Notes: generated by a model not told the origin, from the sequence alone. Shown: positions 15,067-23,698, counted from the stretch's first letter. The stretch: 64,000 nucleotides of DNA from Bombiscardovia nodaiensis (GCA_033127725.1 AP026798.1:1116001-1180000), one strand, 5' to 3'. Numbers and translations: made by a program.

Positions 15067-16989
15067 ATGAGGCAAGAAGACGATTCTCGTGAAGCGCACA
15101 CCCTGGAGCAGATCCCGAGCAGGGCAGTAGCTACTGCTGGCAAACTGCGCCGAGCAGCCCTGCCCTTGTGCTCACTCGTAGGAATCTTGCTTGCGTTCTT
15201 GCTAATGCTGGCCTGGTTCGCTCGCATTCAGGGGGCTTGGAGCCTGCCCATTCACGAGATCGATGCGCCTGCGCACTACTATTTCATCCGCAAGATTCTC
15301 AACAGTGGCATAGGCGCTGCATCTCACTTATGGCCTAACGATGCCTACTACCCGCCGCTCTTCCACCTCCTGGCTGCCGGACTGATAAAGCTCGCTGCCC
15401 TCTTTGGCATTCAGGTCAGTATGTATGCGGCTTTCAACGTTGTTTGGCTGGCAACTTCTGGCTTAGTGTGGCCCGCCGGTGTCCTGCTGCTCTCGACCTA
15501 TTGGACCCGGCAAGTGGACGGTACCCTTGCCAAAAATACACCAAATACAGCGCCTGCTGCGAGCACTTCGAGCTCTTCGGGTCGTGCTCTTGGCTGGCAT
15601 CCCTTCTCCTGCTTCATGGCCATACTCGTGCCAGTTCTTGCGATTTCCTCTCCAGCCCACCCTTTCTCTATGCTGGCTACTGGACCCCTGATTGCTTACG
15701 GCCTAGCGACCAGCCTCCTGCCCTTCTGGCTCTATGCCACCCTGCGCCTGCTGGACTGCTTGGCGGACTTGAAACATTCGCAAGTGAAAACTACTCTGCT
15801 CTGGCTGCTTATTACCGCAGGATTGGCGGTCCTGTGTCTCTTTGCGCACCCGCGTATCGCCTTTACCTGGCTCCTGCTCATGCTTCCATTTATCCTCTTG
15901 CGCCTGCCCTGGAAGTGGATTGCTGGCCTGGTCGCTGCGGTCTTCTTGGGCGCTGTGGCCTTCCTCTTCTATATGAAGTCCACCTACAAGTCCAGCCGCT
16001 ACAGCAATCCTGGCGATTGGTTCCACACTTATAAGCCCAACAGGACCGTGCCAGGTGCCCTGTGGCGGTTCGTTACTGACGACATATCTGGTCCCATGGG
16101 CTTTGCCATGGCCCTGCTGGTCTTGGCTGCTCTCGGTATTGCTGTGCTGGTAGCCCTCAAACCGCAGCTGACCAGCCTCCCGCACGCCAGGGTCAATGCG
16201 CTCTCCTTGCTTATCTCAGCGGGTCTGGTAGCCCTGGTCTATGTGTGTTCTACGTCCTTGAGCGGTTGGTTCCCCAACATCGTGGCTGCCGCCTGGTACC
16301 GCACCGAGCCACGTCCCTTAACGATGATTCCTTTTGCGCTCGTGCCCCTGATCTGCTTCGCCTTGAGCGCTGTGGCCAGCATGCAGCTGGGCACCCAGCA
16401 GCCTCGACTGGCCTTGTGCGCTGCGGTAGTTGCAGCCCTGGTGGTCTGTGGGTGCCAGGTCTACAATCCTGGCCGACAAGAACTCGCTGACCAAATTCGG
16501 GACAATACCGTTTTGAACAACGCCGACCCTTACGAGCAGCTGACTCAGGCCAAGATGGAAGTGCTCCAGGAGGTCGTTGCCACTACCGGTACGCAGGCCA
16601 CTATTATCTCTGACCCGCTCAACGGCTCCATGTATGGTGCTACCGTCTTCGGCGCTAACATGCTCTACCCGATTTACAACCCTATGGTGGAGAAAAACGG
16701 CGCCATCTTTAAGCAGGTGGAAGATGCCTTCGGCAGCGGGGACGGACCAACCCTCCTCAATACTGTCTGCCCAGTGCAGCCCAGTGGCCCCAAGTATTTC
16801 TTGAGCATGGGACCGCAGGCACCCAGCTTGGGCATCTACACCTTCAAGGGCCAGTACGATCCCTTCCACGACCAGGGGCACATCCAGTCCTACCTGGACA
16901 CGGGTACGATGGTCAAGGTCAAAGATTTCAGTTCGAAGGGTGCTTTCGCCCAGGATTGGGCTCTCTATCGCTTGACCTGCAGCCGCTGA
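15067..16989 (+). CDS. DUF6541-type polytopic membrane protein
   Basis: A 640-residue integral membrane protein of about a dozen hydrophobic segments, starting near residue 32 (ALPLCSLVGILLAFLLMLAWF). An early extracellular loop carries IDAPAHYYFIRKIL and LWPNDAYYPPLFHLL, acidic and aromatic patterns resembling the first loop of GT-C-fold glycosyltransferases. The C-terminal 170 residues are soluble and probably extracellular, ending in RLTCSR. The family is common in Bifidobacterium and related actinobacteria and its function is unknown; a cell-envelope glycosyl-transfer role is inference only. Start chosen because a -10 box lies 7 bases upstream. The polysaccharide deacetylase downstream fits an envelope theme. 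Confidence 0.75.
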   Translation: MRQEDDSREAHTLEQIPSRAVATAGKLRRAALPLCSLVGILLAFLLMLAWFARIQGAWSLPIHEIDAPAHYYFIRKILNSGIGAASHLWPNDAYYPPLFHLLAAGLIKLAALFGIQVSMYAAFNVVWLATSGLVWPAGVLLLSTYWTRQVDGTLAKNTPNTAPAASTSSSSGRALGWHPFSCFMAILVPVLAISSPAHPFSMLATGPLIAYGLATSLLPFWLYATLRLLDCLADLKHSQVKTTLLWLLITAGLAVLCLFAHPRIAFTWLLLMLPFILLRLPWKWIAGLVAAVFLGAVAFLFYMKSTYKSSRYSNPGDWFHTYKPNRTVPGALWRFVTDDISGPMGFAMALLVLAALGIAVLVALKPQLTSLPHARVNALSLLISAGLVALVYVCSTSLSGWFPNIVAAAWYRTEPRPLTMIPFALVPLICFALSAVASMQLGTQQPRLALCAAVVAALVVCGCQVYNPGRQELADQIRDNTVLNNADPYEQLTQAKMEVLQEVVATTGTQATIISDPLNGSMYGATVFGANMLYPIYNPMVEKNGAIFKQVEDAFGSGDGPTLLNTVCPVQPSGPKYFLSMGPQAPSLGIYTFKGQYDPFHDQGHIQSYLDTGTMVKVKDFSSKGAFAQDWALYRLTCSR

Positions 16990-17022
16990 TTGCCCAGGGA
17001 CTGCTGTACCCTCAACATCGCA

Positions 17023-17028
17023 TATACT
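17023..17028 (+). promoter_or_regulatory. -10 element for the deacetylase gene
   Basis: TATACT followed by GG lies in the 101-base gap after the DUF6541 gene. The predicted transcript start is about 17035, between the two candidate start codons and the upstream stop. No convincing -35 is visible. Confidence 0.35.
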
Positions 17029-17090
17029 GGTAGTAAGCGCGTTGTGGCGTGGGCCGATGCTCTCTGAGCAACATTGAAGCGGGTACAGGT

Positions 17091-18539
17091 ATGGCAGGTG
17101 GTAGGTCTGAGGACAAGGGGTCAGGCACCCAACCGAGCGTTGGCGCGCCTGAGCTGGCTTATCAACCTCGATCAGGGCGTAAGCTAAGTCGCCGGGCTAC
17201 GGTTCTGCTCACACTGCTTATCGTCGCAGCCTTGCTCGCCCTCCTAGGGGTTGTTACCTACAGGCCCCTCTATTGCTCGGTTCGCCAGACAGTGGCGGAT
17301 TGCGTGGAGTGGGGCAATTCTGCGAATATCAACGAAGAGCACCTTGCCAGACTGGAAGAGATTGATGCGAATCTCTTGCAGCGGGCACAGAGCCTTGCAG
17401 GGCAGACCGATGCCCCGGGCCAGCAGGAAGTCAAGCAAGCCGGGGACCTGGTAAGCAGCCTCTCCAAGGGTCCGGCAGGCGGGCATGAGGAAAGGGTGAC
17501 GAACTGCCGCGTGCAGCGGCCGATCTGGAGCCTACGCGCTCAAGTCAACCGCTCTCAAGCTGCCGCTGTGAAAGCCGCCCAAAGCATACAGGCGCTCCAT
17601 GAACGATTCGCGTCGATTGAAAGGACCGTTCTCGACAAGGATCCCCAGGAAACGGCTCTCTCACGGGATAGACTGAGCGCGCTTTTGCCTGGTATGGAAG
17701 CGCTCCTGGAAGACTCGAAAGGCTCAGCGAACGGCGATGCTGCGCGTGCGGACTTGGTGCAGTCTATCAGTGAGGCGAAGGAGCTGCTCGCTCGTGAGCA
17801 GACGCAAGTTCCTCGCCACGATATTGAGTCCGCCAGGCAAGGCTTGTACCAGGCCGCCGACCGCGTAGTGCAGGCGCAAAACCGTACATCCGGCATCGAT
17901 TGCAGGCAGCAAGATTGCTTAGCGCTCACCTTCGACGATGGGCCCAGCCCGATTAGCTCCCAGGTGTTCAAAGCCTTACAAGACAACCATGCTGTGGCGA
18001 GCTTTTTCTCCATCGGTCAAAAAATTGATGCCCAGGGCGGCAACACGTTAGCCAAGATTGCGCAAGCGGGTTTCCCAGTGGGGAGCCACACTTGGAGCCA
18101 CACCGATTTTGCCCTTATCAGCGCCCAGCACCTCCAGGGCAGGGAATTTTCGGACGCGGCTGCCGCGGTCAAAGCCTCGACCGGGCGACCAGTGACCCTG
18201 GTTCGCCCTCCGCATGGGTCCGTCAACGAGCAGAGCCGCACCGACCTGCTCAACGGACTGGCTGCCGGCATCGCCCTCTACAACGTTGACAGCTACGATT
18301 GGGCTCCCCAGGCGAGCGCGAGCTCAGTGGAGAAAAAAGTGCTCAGCCAGGTTCGCCCAGGTTCGATTATCCTGATGCACGACGCATACCAGCACACAGC
18401 CGATGCCCTCCCGCACATTATTGACCAGCTGCGGGCCAGGGGAGACCAGGTACGCTTCGTCACCATAACCCAGCTCACCGGCGAATACCCCCGGGCCGGC
18501 GACGTCTACTACTCCCGCACCAATATCCTGCGCATGTGA
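17091..18539 (+). CDS. Membrane-anchored polysaccharide deacetylase (NodB domain, CE4)
   Basis: Predicted extracellular deacetylase of N-acetylated glycans such as peptidoglycan, about 482 residues. Order: cytoplasmic basic N-terminus, one transmembrane helix (about residues 37-60, ATVLLTLLIVAALLALLGVV), a helical Ala/Gln-rich coiled-coil stalk (about 80-280), then the NodB domain. The NodB motifs are visible: TFDDG (metal Asp pair), SHTWSHTDF (metal His pair), RPPHGS and SIILMHDAY. All key residues are intact. The frame is open to a GTG at 17049; ATG 17091 is preferred. The gene follows a DUF6541 membrane protein and ends before a perfect hairpin. Confidence 0.88.
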   Translation: MAGGRSEDKGSGTQPSVGAPELAYQPRSGRKLSRRATVLLTLLIVAALLALLGVVTYRPLYCSVRQTVADCVEWGNSANINEEHLARLEEIDANLLQRAQSLAGQTDAPGQQEVKQAGDLVSSLSKGPAGGHEERVTNCRVQRPIWSLRAQVNRSQAAAVKAAQSIQALHERFASIERTVLDKDPQETALSRDRLSALLPGMEALLEDSKGSANGDAARADLVQSISEAKELLAREQTQVPRHDIESARQGLYQAADRVVQAQNRTSGIDCRQQDCLALTFDDGPSPISSQVFKALQDNHAVASFFSIGQKIDAQGGNTLAKIAQAGFPVGSHTWSHTDFALISAQHLQGREFSDAAAAVKASTGRPVTLVRPPHGSVNEQSRTDLLNGLAAGIALYNVDSYDWAPQASASSVEKKVLSQVRPGSIILMHDAYQHTADALPHIIDQLRARGDQVRFVTITQLTGEYPRAGDVYYSRTNILRM

Positions 18540-18568
18540 ACATCCTACAATCTACGCTGGTAGCTTCC

Positions 18569-18594
18569 ACTCTGGTCTATGCCGAGACCAGAGT
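18569..18594. terminator. Perfect 10-bp hairpin after the deacetylase gene
   Basis: ACTCTGGTCT and AGACCAGAGT pair perfectly around a 6-base loop, 30 bases after the stop codon. No T-run follows on either strand, so it may act as an mRNA 3-prime stabiliser or a weak terminator. The remaining bases up to the permease start (18595-18840) hold an open frame of 69 codons without codon or family signal. Confidence 0.5.
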
Positions 18595-18840
18595 AGTGCT
18601 ATGAAAGCTCTCATGCCCAAACAGACTTTCGCCTGGTGCAGAAGCGTCACCCTTAAGGGTGTAGACCCAAGAAAACCAGGGTTTAATCAGGGGGTTTACC
18701 GGATAGGCCAGCGGCTCAAGCTCTGCTGTAATGGAAGAAGGTTGAGGGGAAAGTATCCTGCTCTACGACTTCTTGAGACGAGATCCACCTTCCCGGGAGC
18801 TGGCAGCTAGCTAACAGCAGTTGCGGGAAAGGTGAAAACA

Positions 18841-20279
18841 ATGAAGTGGGCACTGAACGATTTGAAAGCCAATAAGGGCATTTGGGCCGGTGTATTGCTG
18901 GTACTGGTAGTTACGCAGACACTCTTGTGCGCTATGGGTGTGAGTCTCGGGGTCGACAACTACTATGTCGGCCTTTCCAAGCAGACCAGAGATACTGCCA
19001 AAAGTCTCGGCTCTGGTCTGAGCTTGGTCTACTTCACGGCCATTGTCATGGGCTGTCTGGTGATTATGCAGACCCTCCAGGCTTCGATTCGGCAGCGGCG
19101 GCAGGGGTTGGCGCTCTTGTCTCTGCTGGGTGCCACGCCAGGCCAGATCTTGTTCTGTACCGCAGTGCAGGTCCTCGCCTTGGCGCTGATAGCCTCCCTG
19201 ATTGCTGTGGCCTTAGCACCCCTGCTCGCTCCTCAAATACTGGGCTTCTATGTCCGGAGCCTGCAGATTTACAGGCCCTTTGACTTTGTTTGGGACAACT
19301 TTCTCCGATCAGCACTCATAGGTCTGGGGGTCGGGATTGGCGCTGCACTGGTGGCCACCCGCCTGACGCTGCGGGAGCTGAAAACTGTGTCTCCTATCCA
19401 GGCGCTGGGGCGAGCCCAGGGGATGAGCCCATATCGAACGCCCGGCATGGTCGAGGCAAGTCCTTATTCCTCGCGGCCATGGTCGTTCTACTGCTGCCGC
19501 TCGCTTCCAACATTTACCTGGCTGGCTCCCATCTCAAAACTATGAGCCGGGAGCAGATTATGGGAGTCCTCAGCACTACGGGTAGCGGGCCTCTGCTGGG
19601 AATTATCCTCATACTCGTCGCCCTAGCCCGTTCAGGAGGGACCATTATCGGCTGGGTTACGAGGCTGTGGACTGGCTTGGTTCCGTCCTCGGCTTCGGCT
19701 TGGAAGATAGCCCGGTCGCAGGCCATCGCCAGGAGCCGGGGCAAGGCATTTGGCAGCACTATCATCTCCCTAACGGCCTGCCTGTTCTTCCTCGGCGGCC
19801 TGCTGACAGCGGGCCAGACTAGTTCCGCCGCCATGCGCGCTGTGCCACAGTTGGAAAAAGTTTCATCGGGTGGGCCCCTGGAGATCCTCTCTGGCTTTGG
19901 AGCCGCCCTGCTCATCGCCTTGATCGGAGCGGTTGCCAGTTTCGCCATCTCAGCTCAAGAGCGCAAGCTAGACCTGGCTTTACTCGATGTAGCCGGTGCC
20001 GGCCCTGAGCAACTCTCATCTATATCCGCTCTTGACGGTGTCATCCTGATGACGACAGGCATTCTCGTAGCAGCTGGCTCAACGCTGATAGTCGGCGCCG
20101 CCACAGCCGTAGCCTACTGGCCCCTCTCCAAAACGCTGCCGCTAGTATTCCCCTGGCAGCTCTTCCTCGAACTGGGTCTGCCCATCATCATGATTGGCGC
20201 GTCCGCCACCCTCCTGACCGCCCGTTCTGCGTCGCGTGAACCAGCTATCGCCACCATCCAGAGTGCCATCGGCGAATAG
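18841..20279 (+). pseudogene. FtsX/MacB-type ABC permease, frameshifted
   Basis: Two overlapping frames together encode one permease of about 480 residues. The first (to the stop at 19545) begins MKWALNDLKANKGIWAG and carries the FtsX-domain helices and QRRQGLALLSLLGATPGQI. The second continues from about 19450 (GKSLFLAAMVVLLLPLASN) through a second FtsX-like half with AQERKLDLALLDVAGAGPEQL. The switch falls between about 19440 and 19460 and needs a one-base change. No ABC ATPase of the matching class is adjacent. Start ATG 18841 follows GAAAGGTG. It is either a recent pseudogene, a sequencing error, or two subunits made by frameshifting; the first two are more likely. Confidence 0.8.
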
Positions 20280-20355
20280 GGCAAAGTCTTATGTAGATGG
20301 CTTATATACCAAGAAGTGCTGCACCTTCCAGAGCGCAACAATGATAAGGATTACC

Positions 20356-20889
20356 ATGGCTCGACCAACCAGTAAGAACGACCTTATTAAGGACAGTACG
20401 GACACCTACTGCAAGCTTATGGAGCTGCTTGACTCACTGTCGGATGAAGAGCGAATCGGCAACTTTGCCTTTGCCCTTGACAAGGAGAAGGGAGCCCATT
20501 GGGCCCGTGATAAGAACGTCAAGGATGTCCTCATTCACCTTCACGAATGGCATCTGTTGCTTCTGCGCTGGGTCGAGGCCAACCTGCAGGGCAAGCAGCA
20601 GAACTTTTTGCCAGAAGGCTATAACTGGCGTAATTATGGCGATATGAATGTTGAGCTGCGCGACAAGCACCAGCAGACATCATACGAAACTGCGCTCGCC
20701 TTGCTCAGCAAATCACATGAACAGGTCGTGGCCCTAGCTGAATCATTCAGCAACGAGGAACTCTTCTCTAAAGGAGTCTTCCCTTGGACCGGCGGCTCGA
20801 CTTTGGGTTCGTACTTCGTCTCCTCAACTTCAAGCCACTATGAATGGGCTCTCAAGAAGATTCGCAAGTATAAGAAAATGCGTGAATAA
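20356..20889 (+). CDS. ClbS/DfsB family four-helix-bundle protein
   Basis: A 177-residue soluble protein of the ClbS/DfsB (DUF1706) family. Visible family pattern: MARPTSKNDLIKDS at the start, WHLLLLRWVEANLQGK, the PEGYNWRNYGDMN segment, and the C-terminal GSYFVSSTSSHYEWALKKIRKYKK. ClbS from E. coli protects against colibactin by opening its cyclopropane; most members are uncharacterised and are linked to stress or small-molecule resistance. AAGGA at 20346-20350 lies 5 bases before ATG 20356, so I chose it over the ATG at 20341. It stands alone between the broken permease and the duplicated tRNA promoter. Confidence 0.8.
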   Translation: MARPTSKNDLIKDSTDTYCKLMELLDSLSDEERIGNFAFALDKEKGAHWARDKNVKDVLIHLHEWHLLLLRWVEANLQGKQQNFLPEGYNWRNYGDMNVELRDKHQQTSYETALALLSKSHEQVVALAESFSNEELFSKGVFPWTGGSTLGSYFVSSTSSHYEWALKKIRKYKKMRE

Positions 20890-20917
20890 CAGATTACGAT
20901 AAACACCTCGCACCAAG

Positions 20918-20989
20918 TTCTGGACATAGGCAGTGCTCGCTACGATAGGTCAACTGTGTTCAGCTTGCGCTATACCGCAAAATTCCCGC
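20918..20989 (+). repeat. Copy A of the tRNA-Asn promoter, without a tRNA body
   Basis: This stretch aligns without gaps to 23633-23704. Two blocks of 17 bases are identical (20926-20942 with 23641-23657, and 20955-20971 with 23670-23686). A match through ATTCCCGC covers the first six bases of tRNA-Asn. Homology then stops. The promoter shape is kept: TTCTGG, 17-base spacer, TACGAT. A short open frame starting inside this block is an artefact of the repeat. Confidence 0.75.
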
Positions 20990-21204
20990 TATTGTTGCTC
21001 TTGTGCATAGTCCTTTTGCCTGAGGAGTTTGTCTTGCCTCTAGCCCGCAATTTCGCCGGCATGATCGAACCTACTGGTAAGCTGTGCCGGTCCGGACCTG
21101 AGTGGTCACATATTTGGACGCAAAGTTGGCAAAATTGCCGCAATACTGTACTCTGGCATCTATATCTGCGAGGTGCAAAACGTTCCTTGCAAGGCCTCTG
21201 GCGT

Positions 21205-21213
21205 GGGGGGGGG
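21205..21213 (+). repeat. Run of nine G bases in front of the microprotein promoter
   Basis: Nine consecutive G lie 15 bases upstream of the -10-like TAGAAT (21229-21234), so the run overlaps where a -35 or spacer would be. Length change by slippage would alter promoter spacing. This is also a typical site for assembly error. Confidence 0.5.
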
Positions 21214-21245
21214 CTTAATCCATCCGAATAGAATGGAATTCTATC

Positions 21246-21383
21246 ATGACGGACGATGAGCTCAAGGCTGCGGCCTACGAGAAAAAGCGTAAGCAGAAAA
21301 TTCTTCGACGGATAATTCTCATTGGCGGCGGCATACTGGTGTTTATAGTCGGCAACTGGTCTTGGCTGATGAGCCTTATATAG
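21246..21383 (+). CDS. 45-residue single-pass membrane microprotein
   Basis: A short open frame not reaching usual length cut-offs. The protein starts MTDDELKAAAYEKKRKQK, a charged and strongly basic cytoplasmic head. One transmembrane helix follows (about residues 22-42, with GGGILVFIVGNW) and it ends in WLMSLI. By the positive-inside rule the head is cytoplasmic. A -10-like TAGAAT (21229-21234) and a GGA 8-9 bases upstream support expression. It precedes an ABC-2 exporter pair by about 220 bases. It is possibly an accessory subunit or regulator of that exporter; no family is recognised. Confidence 0.5.
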   Translation: MTDDELKAAAYEKKRKQKILRRIILIGGGILVFIVGNWSWLMSLI

Positions 21384-21607
21384 TAACTATTTCGCGCAGA
21401 GCAATAGAGCATGAATCTTTCCCCCGCCTGCGGACGGGAAGTCTGCCTATCTATTGCGATCGCAGAACGCCTGATCGGAGCCGATAAGGCCGCTCCGTCG
21501 TCGGCTTTGGGCAACTCGATTAGATACCAGGATTATGCAGTGCCATATTTTGGGGGCAGCTGTATGTCCGCCACTGAAAAGCACACGCATTTGAGGAGGT
21601 CACCAGA

Positions 21608-22558
21608 GTGACTGATTATGCCATCAGAGCTGAGGGAATAACCGTGCAATACGGCGACTTCAAAGCGCTCAATGACTTAACGTTTTTTGCTGAAACCGGC
21701 AAGATTATCGGCTTGCTCGGTCCCAACGGGGCCGGGAAATCCACCTTCGTCGACACGGTCATCGGGGCCAGAAAAGCGGCCCAGGGCAGCATCCGCACCC
21801 TGAGCTTTGACCCCATAGCCCAGGCTAAAGAGCTTCGCCCCAACATCGGCATTGTCCTGCAAAGTGCCGGTTTCCCTACTGGCATGAAGGTCAAGGACAT
21901 CCTCTTCAGCTGGAGACGCTACATTCCGGGCATGACCAAGGACGATGTCTTGGGCATTGCGAAACAGGTGAATTTGGCGTATCTGATGGATCGGCCGCTC
22001 AGCTCCCTGTCTGGCGGTGAGAGCCGCAGGGTCGATATTGCGATTGCCCTCTACGGCAACCCCAAGCTGATTGTTCTGGACGAACCCACGACAGGCCTTG
22101 ACCCTATCTCCCGGGAGAACGTGTGGGACATTATTCGCCAGCAGCGCGACCACGGTTCCACAGTGCTGCTGACCACCCATTACCTGGATGAGGTCGAAGC
22201 CCTGTCTGATTCGGTCAGCGTTATCAATCATGGCCATATCACTGCTACAGGCACAGTTGAGCAATTAGCTGTCTCGGTCCCCGCCCCGAGGTTGAGTTCT
22301 GTGTCAGCTCAGCCGGAAATCTTACAAGCGCTCACACAGCTGCTGCCTCCGGAAAGTAACCCCGGATACCAGCAGAATCGCCTGGAATGGCTCTCGCACA
22401 ATCCTGCCAGCGATATGGCCGCGATCTACCGCGCCTGCTTTGAACAGCACTGGGAAATATCGGATATCCGCGTAGAAAAACCGTCGCTCCGGGCAGCCTA
22501 TTCATCGTTAGTTGAGGAGCAAGACAAGCCGTCTCTTGTAAAGGATGAACACCAATGA
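21608..22558 (+). CDS. ABC-2-type exporter ATP-binding protein
   Basis: ATPase subunit of an ABC exporter, 316 residues. Walker A GPNGAGKST (about residues 38-46), signature LSGGESRRVDIA, Walker B LIVLDEPTTGLDP and H-loop TTHYLDE are all intact. The C-terminal 90 residues form a DrrA-like extension. GTG start, fixed by AGGAGGT with ideal spacing. The stop overlaps the permease start by 4 bases. The substrate is unknown; antibiotic, peptide or lipid efflux is typical for the class. It lies between the two copies of the tRNA-Asn promoter. Confidence 0.93.
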   Translation: MTDYAIRAEGITVQYGDFKALNDLTFFAETGKIIGLLGPNGAGKSTFVDTVIGARKAAQGSIRTLSFDPIAQAKELRPNIGIVLQSAGFPTGMKVKDILFSWRRYIPGMTKDDVLGIAKQVNLAYLMDRPLSSLSGGESRRVDIAIALYGNPKLIVLDEPTTGLDPISRENVWDIIRQQRDHGSTVLLTTHYLDEVEALSDSVSVINHGHITATGTVEQLAVSVPAPRLSSVSAQPEILQALTQLLPPESNPGYQQNRLEWLSHNPASDMAAIYRACFEQHWEISDIRVEKPSLRAAYSSLVEEQDKPSLVKDEHQ

Positions 22559-23379
22559 AACACACTATTCTTCCCCAATTTTACTTGCAGACCTTAAGTT
22601 TTCTGCGCAATTCCAAATCGGTGTTCTTCACGCTGGCCTTCCCTGTAGTGCTTGCCCTCTTGTTCGGCCTGGCATACAAGGATGAGAAGCTTCCGCTCGG
22701 CGGTGGTGGGCAAGCCTCTTTCCGCAGCTGGATGATCCTAGGACTGACGGCCTACGTGGTTCTCATGGGCGGATTCATCAAGGTTGCTGGCGATATAGCC
22801 TCGCAGAGGGACTCCGGCCTACTCAAGCGCATCAGGCTCAGGGGCGAATCCGACGGAGCGGTGCTCTTGGGATATGCCCTGTCAGGCCTCGTTATTGCCC
22901 TGGTTTGCCAGGCTATTCTACTCCTGGCCGCCGTGCTCTTTCTTGGAATTAAGGCTCCTGTAAACCTTCCGGGCACCATCCTGGTGGCGGTTTTCGGGGC
23001 AGTACTCTGCGTGGTTATCGGCGTGGCGTATTCCTCCTTTATCCCCTCAGCGGACGCTTCTCAGATGATGCTGCTGGTACCCACGCTCATCCTCATGTTC
23101 CTGTCCGGCGTATTTACACCCTCCTGGATTATCCCCTCATCCTTGCGTACGATCAGTCAGATTTTCCCGGTCGGCTACTTGGCTGACGCTATGCGCTCCA
23201 TGTGGCTGGGGGAGGATTTCGTTCATACCTCTATGCAGACCAACGGTATGACCTTGGGCAGTCATCAGGGGTTGAGTATCCTAGTTGCTCCTGGTTTGTG
23301 GGTGTGCGTGACCTGGTTAGTCGTATCAATCTTCGTGGCCTTGAAACTCTTCCGCTGGGACGTGCGAGATGGCCGCTGA
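22555..23379 (+). CDS. ABC-2-type exporter permease
   Basis: Membrane partner of the preceding ATPase, 274 residues with six predicted helices: about 22-42, 62-82, 103-130, 136-158, 168-190 and 236-258. ABC-2 hallmarks are FLRNSKSVFFTLAFPVVLALLFG at the start, the amphipathic coupling segment SQRDSGLLKRIRLRG, and LVPTLILMFLSGVFTPSWIIP late. Translationally coupled to the ATPase (ATGA overlap). 23380-23632 downstream has no supported gene. Confidence 0.92.
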   Translation: MKHTILPQFYLQTLSFLRNSKSVFFTLAFPVVLALLFGLAYKDEKLPLGGGGQASFRSWMILGLTAYVVLMGGFIKVAGDIASQRDSGLLKRIRLRGESDGAVLLGYALSGLVIALVCQAILLLAAVLFLGIKAPVNLPGTILVAVFGAVLCVVIGVAYSSFIPSADASQMMLLVPTLILMFLSGVFTPSWIIPSSLRTISQIFPVGYLADAMRSMWLGEDFVHTSMQTNGMTLGSHQGLSILVAPGLWVCVTWLVVSIFVALKLFRWDVRDGR

Positions 23380-23632
23380 CCTGTGTGCTAACGCATCTGG
23401 GGCTGTCTGGGGAGGGGATTGCTCGCCTTACTGACAGCTCCAGATTCCTGGCTCTTACGGTCAGCCCAATCCTGTTGTCGTACTGTGCTCGTCCAAGGTT
23501 GACTGGTATGGGGGCACTCATTCAGTCAAAAATTTGGCCTACTCAATCGGTTCTGCCGAGCTGGCTGAAAGTTCCTCCGATTCGGCGGCACCCCTGGCGT
23601 GCATATGTAGGCCGCGAACTCGACACGCCAAG

Positions 23633-23661
23633 TTGCGGGTATAGGCAGTGCTCGCTATGAT
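23633..23661 (+). promoter_or_regulatory. Promoter of tRNA-Asn
   Basis: TTGCGG (23633-23638), 17-base spacer, TATGAT (23656-23661). The predicted start is near 23668, giving about 31 bases of 5-prime leader. This region is copy B of the repeat whose copy A lies at 20918-20989. Confidence 0.7.
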
Positions 23662-23698
23662 ATATAAATTGTGTTCAGCTTGCGCTGAAACGCAGTAT

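Noticed and set aside
18601..18810. 69-codon frame after the deacetylase hairpin
   Set aside because: No ribosome binding site, composition not protein-like, no family similarity.
20956..21231. 91-codon plus-strand frame with a hydrophobic start
   Set aside because: Its start codon lies inside the duplicated tRNA promoter block and it runs through the G tract; no ribosome site and no coding pattern.
21411..21611. 66-codon frame ending at the ABC ATPase start
   Set aside because: No ribosome site; the strong AGGAGGT belongs to the GTG of the ATPase.
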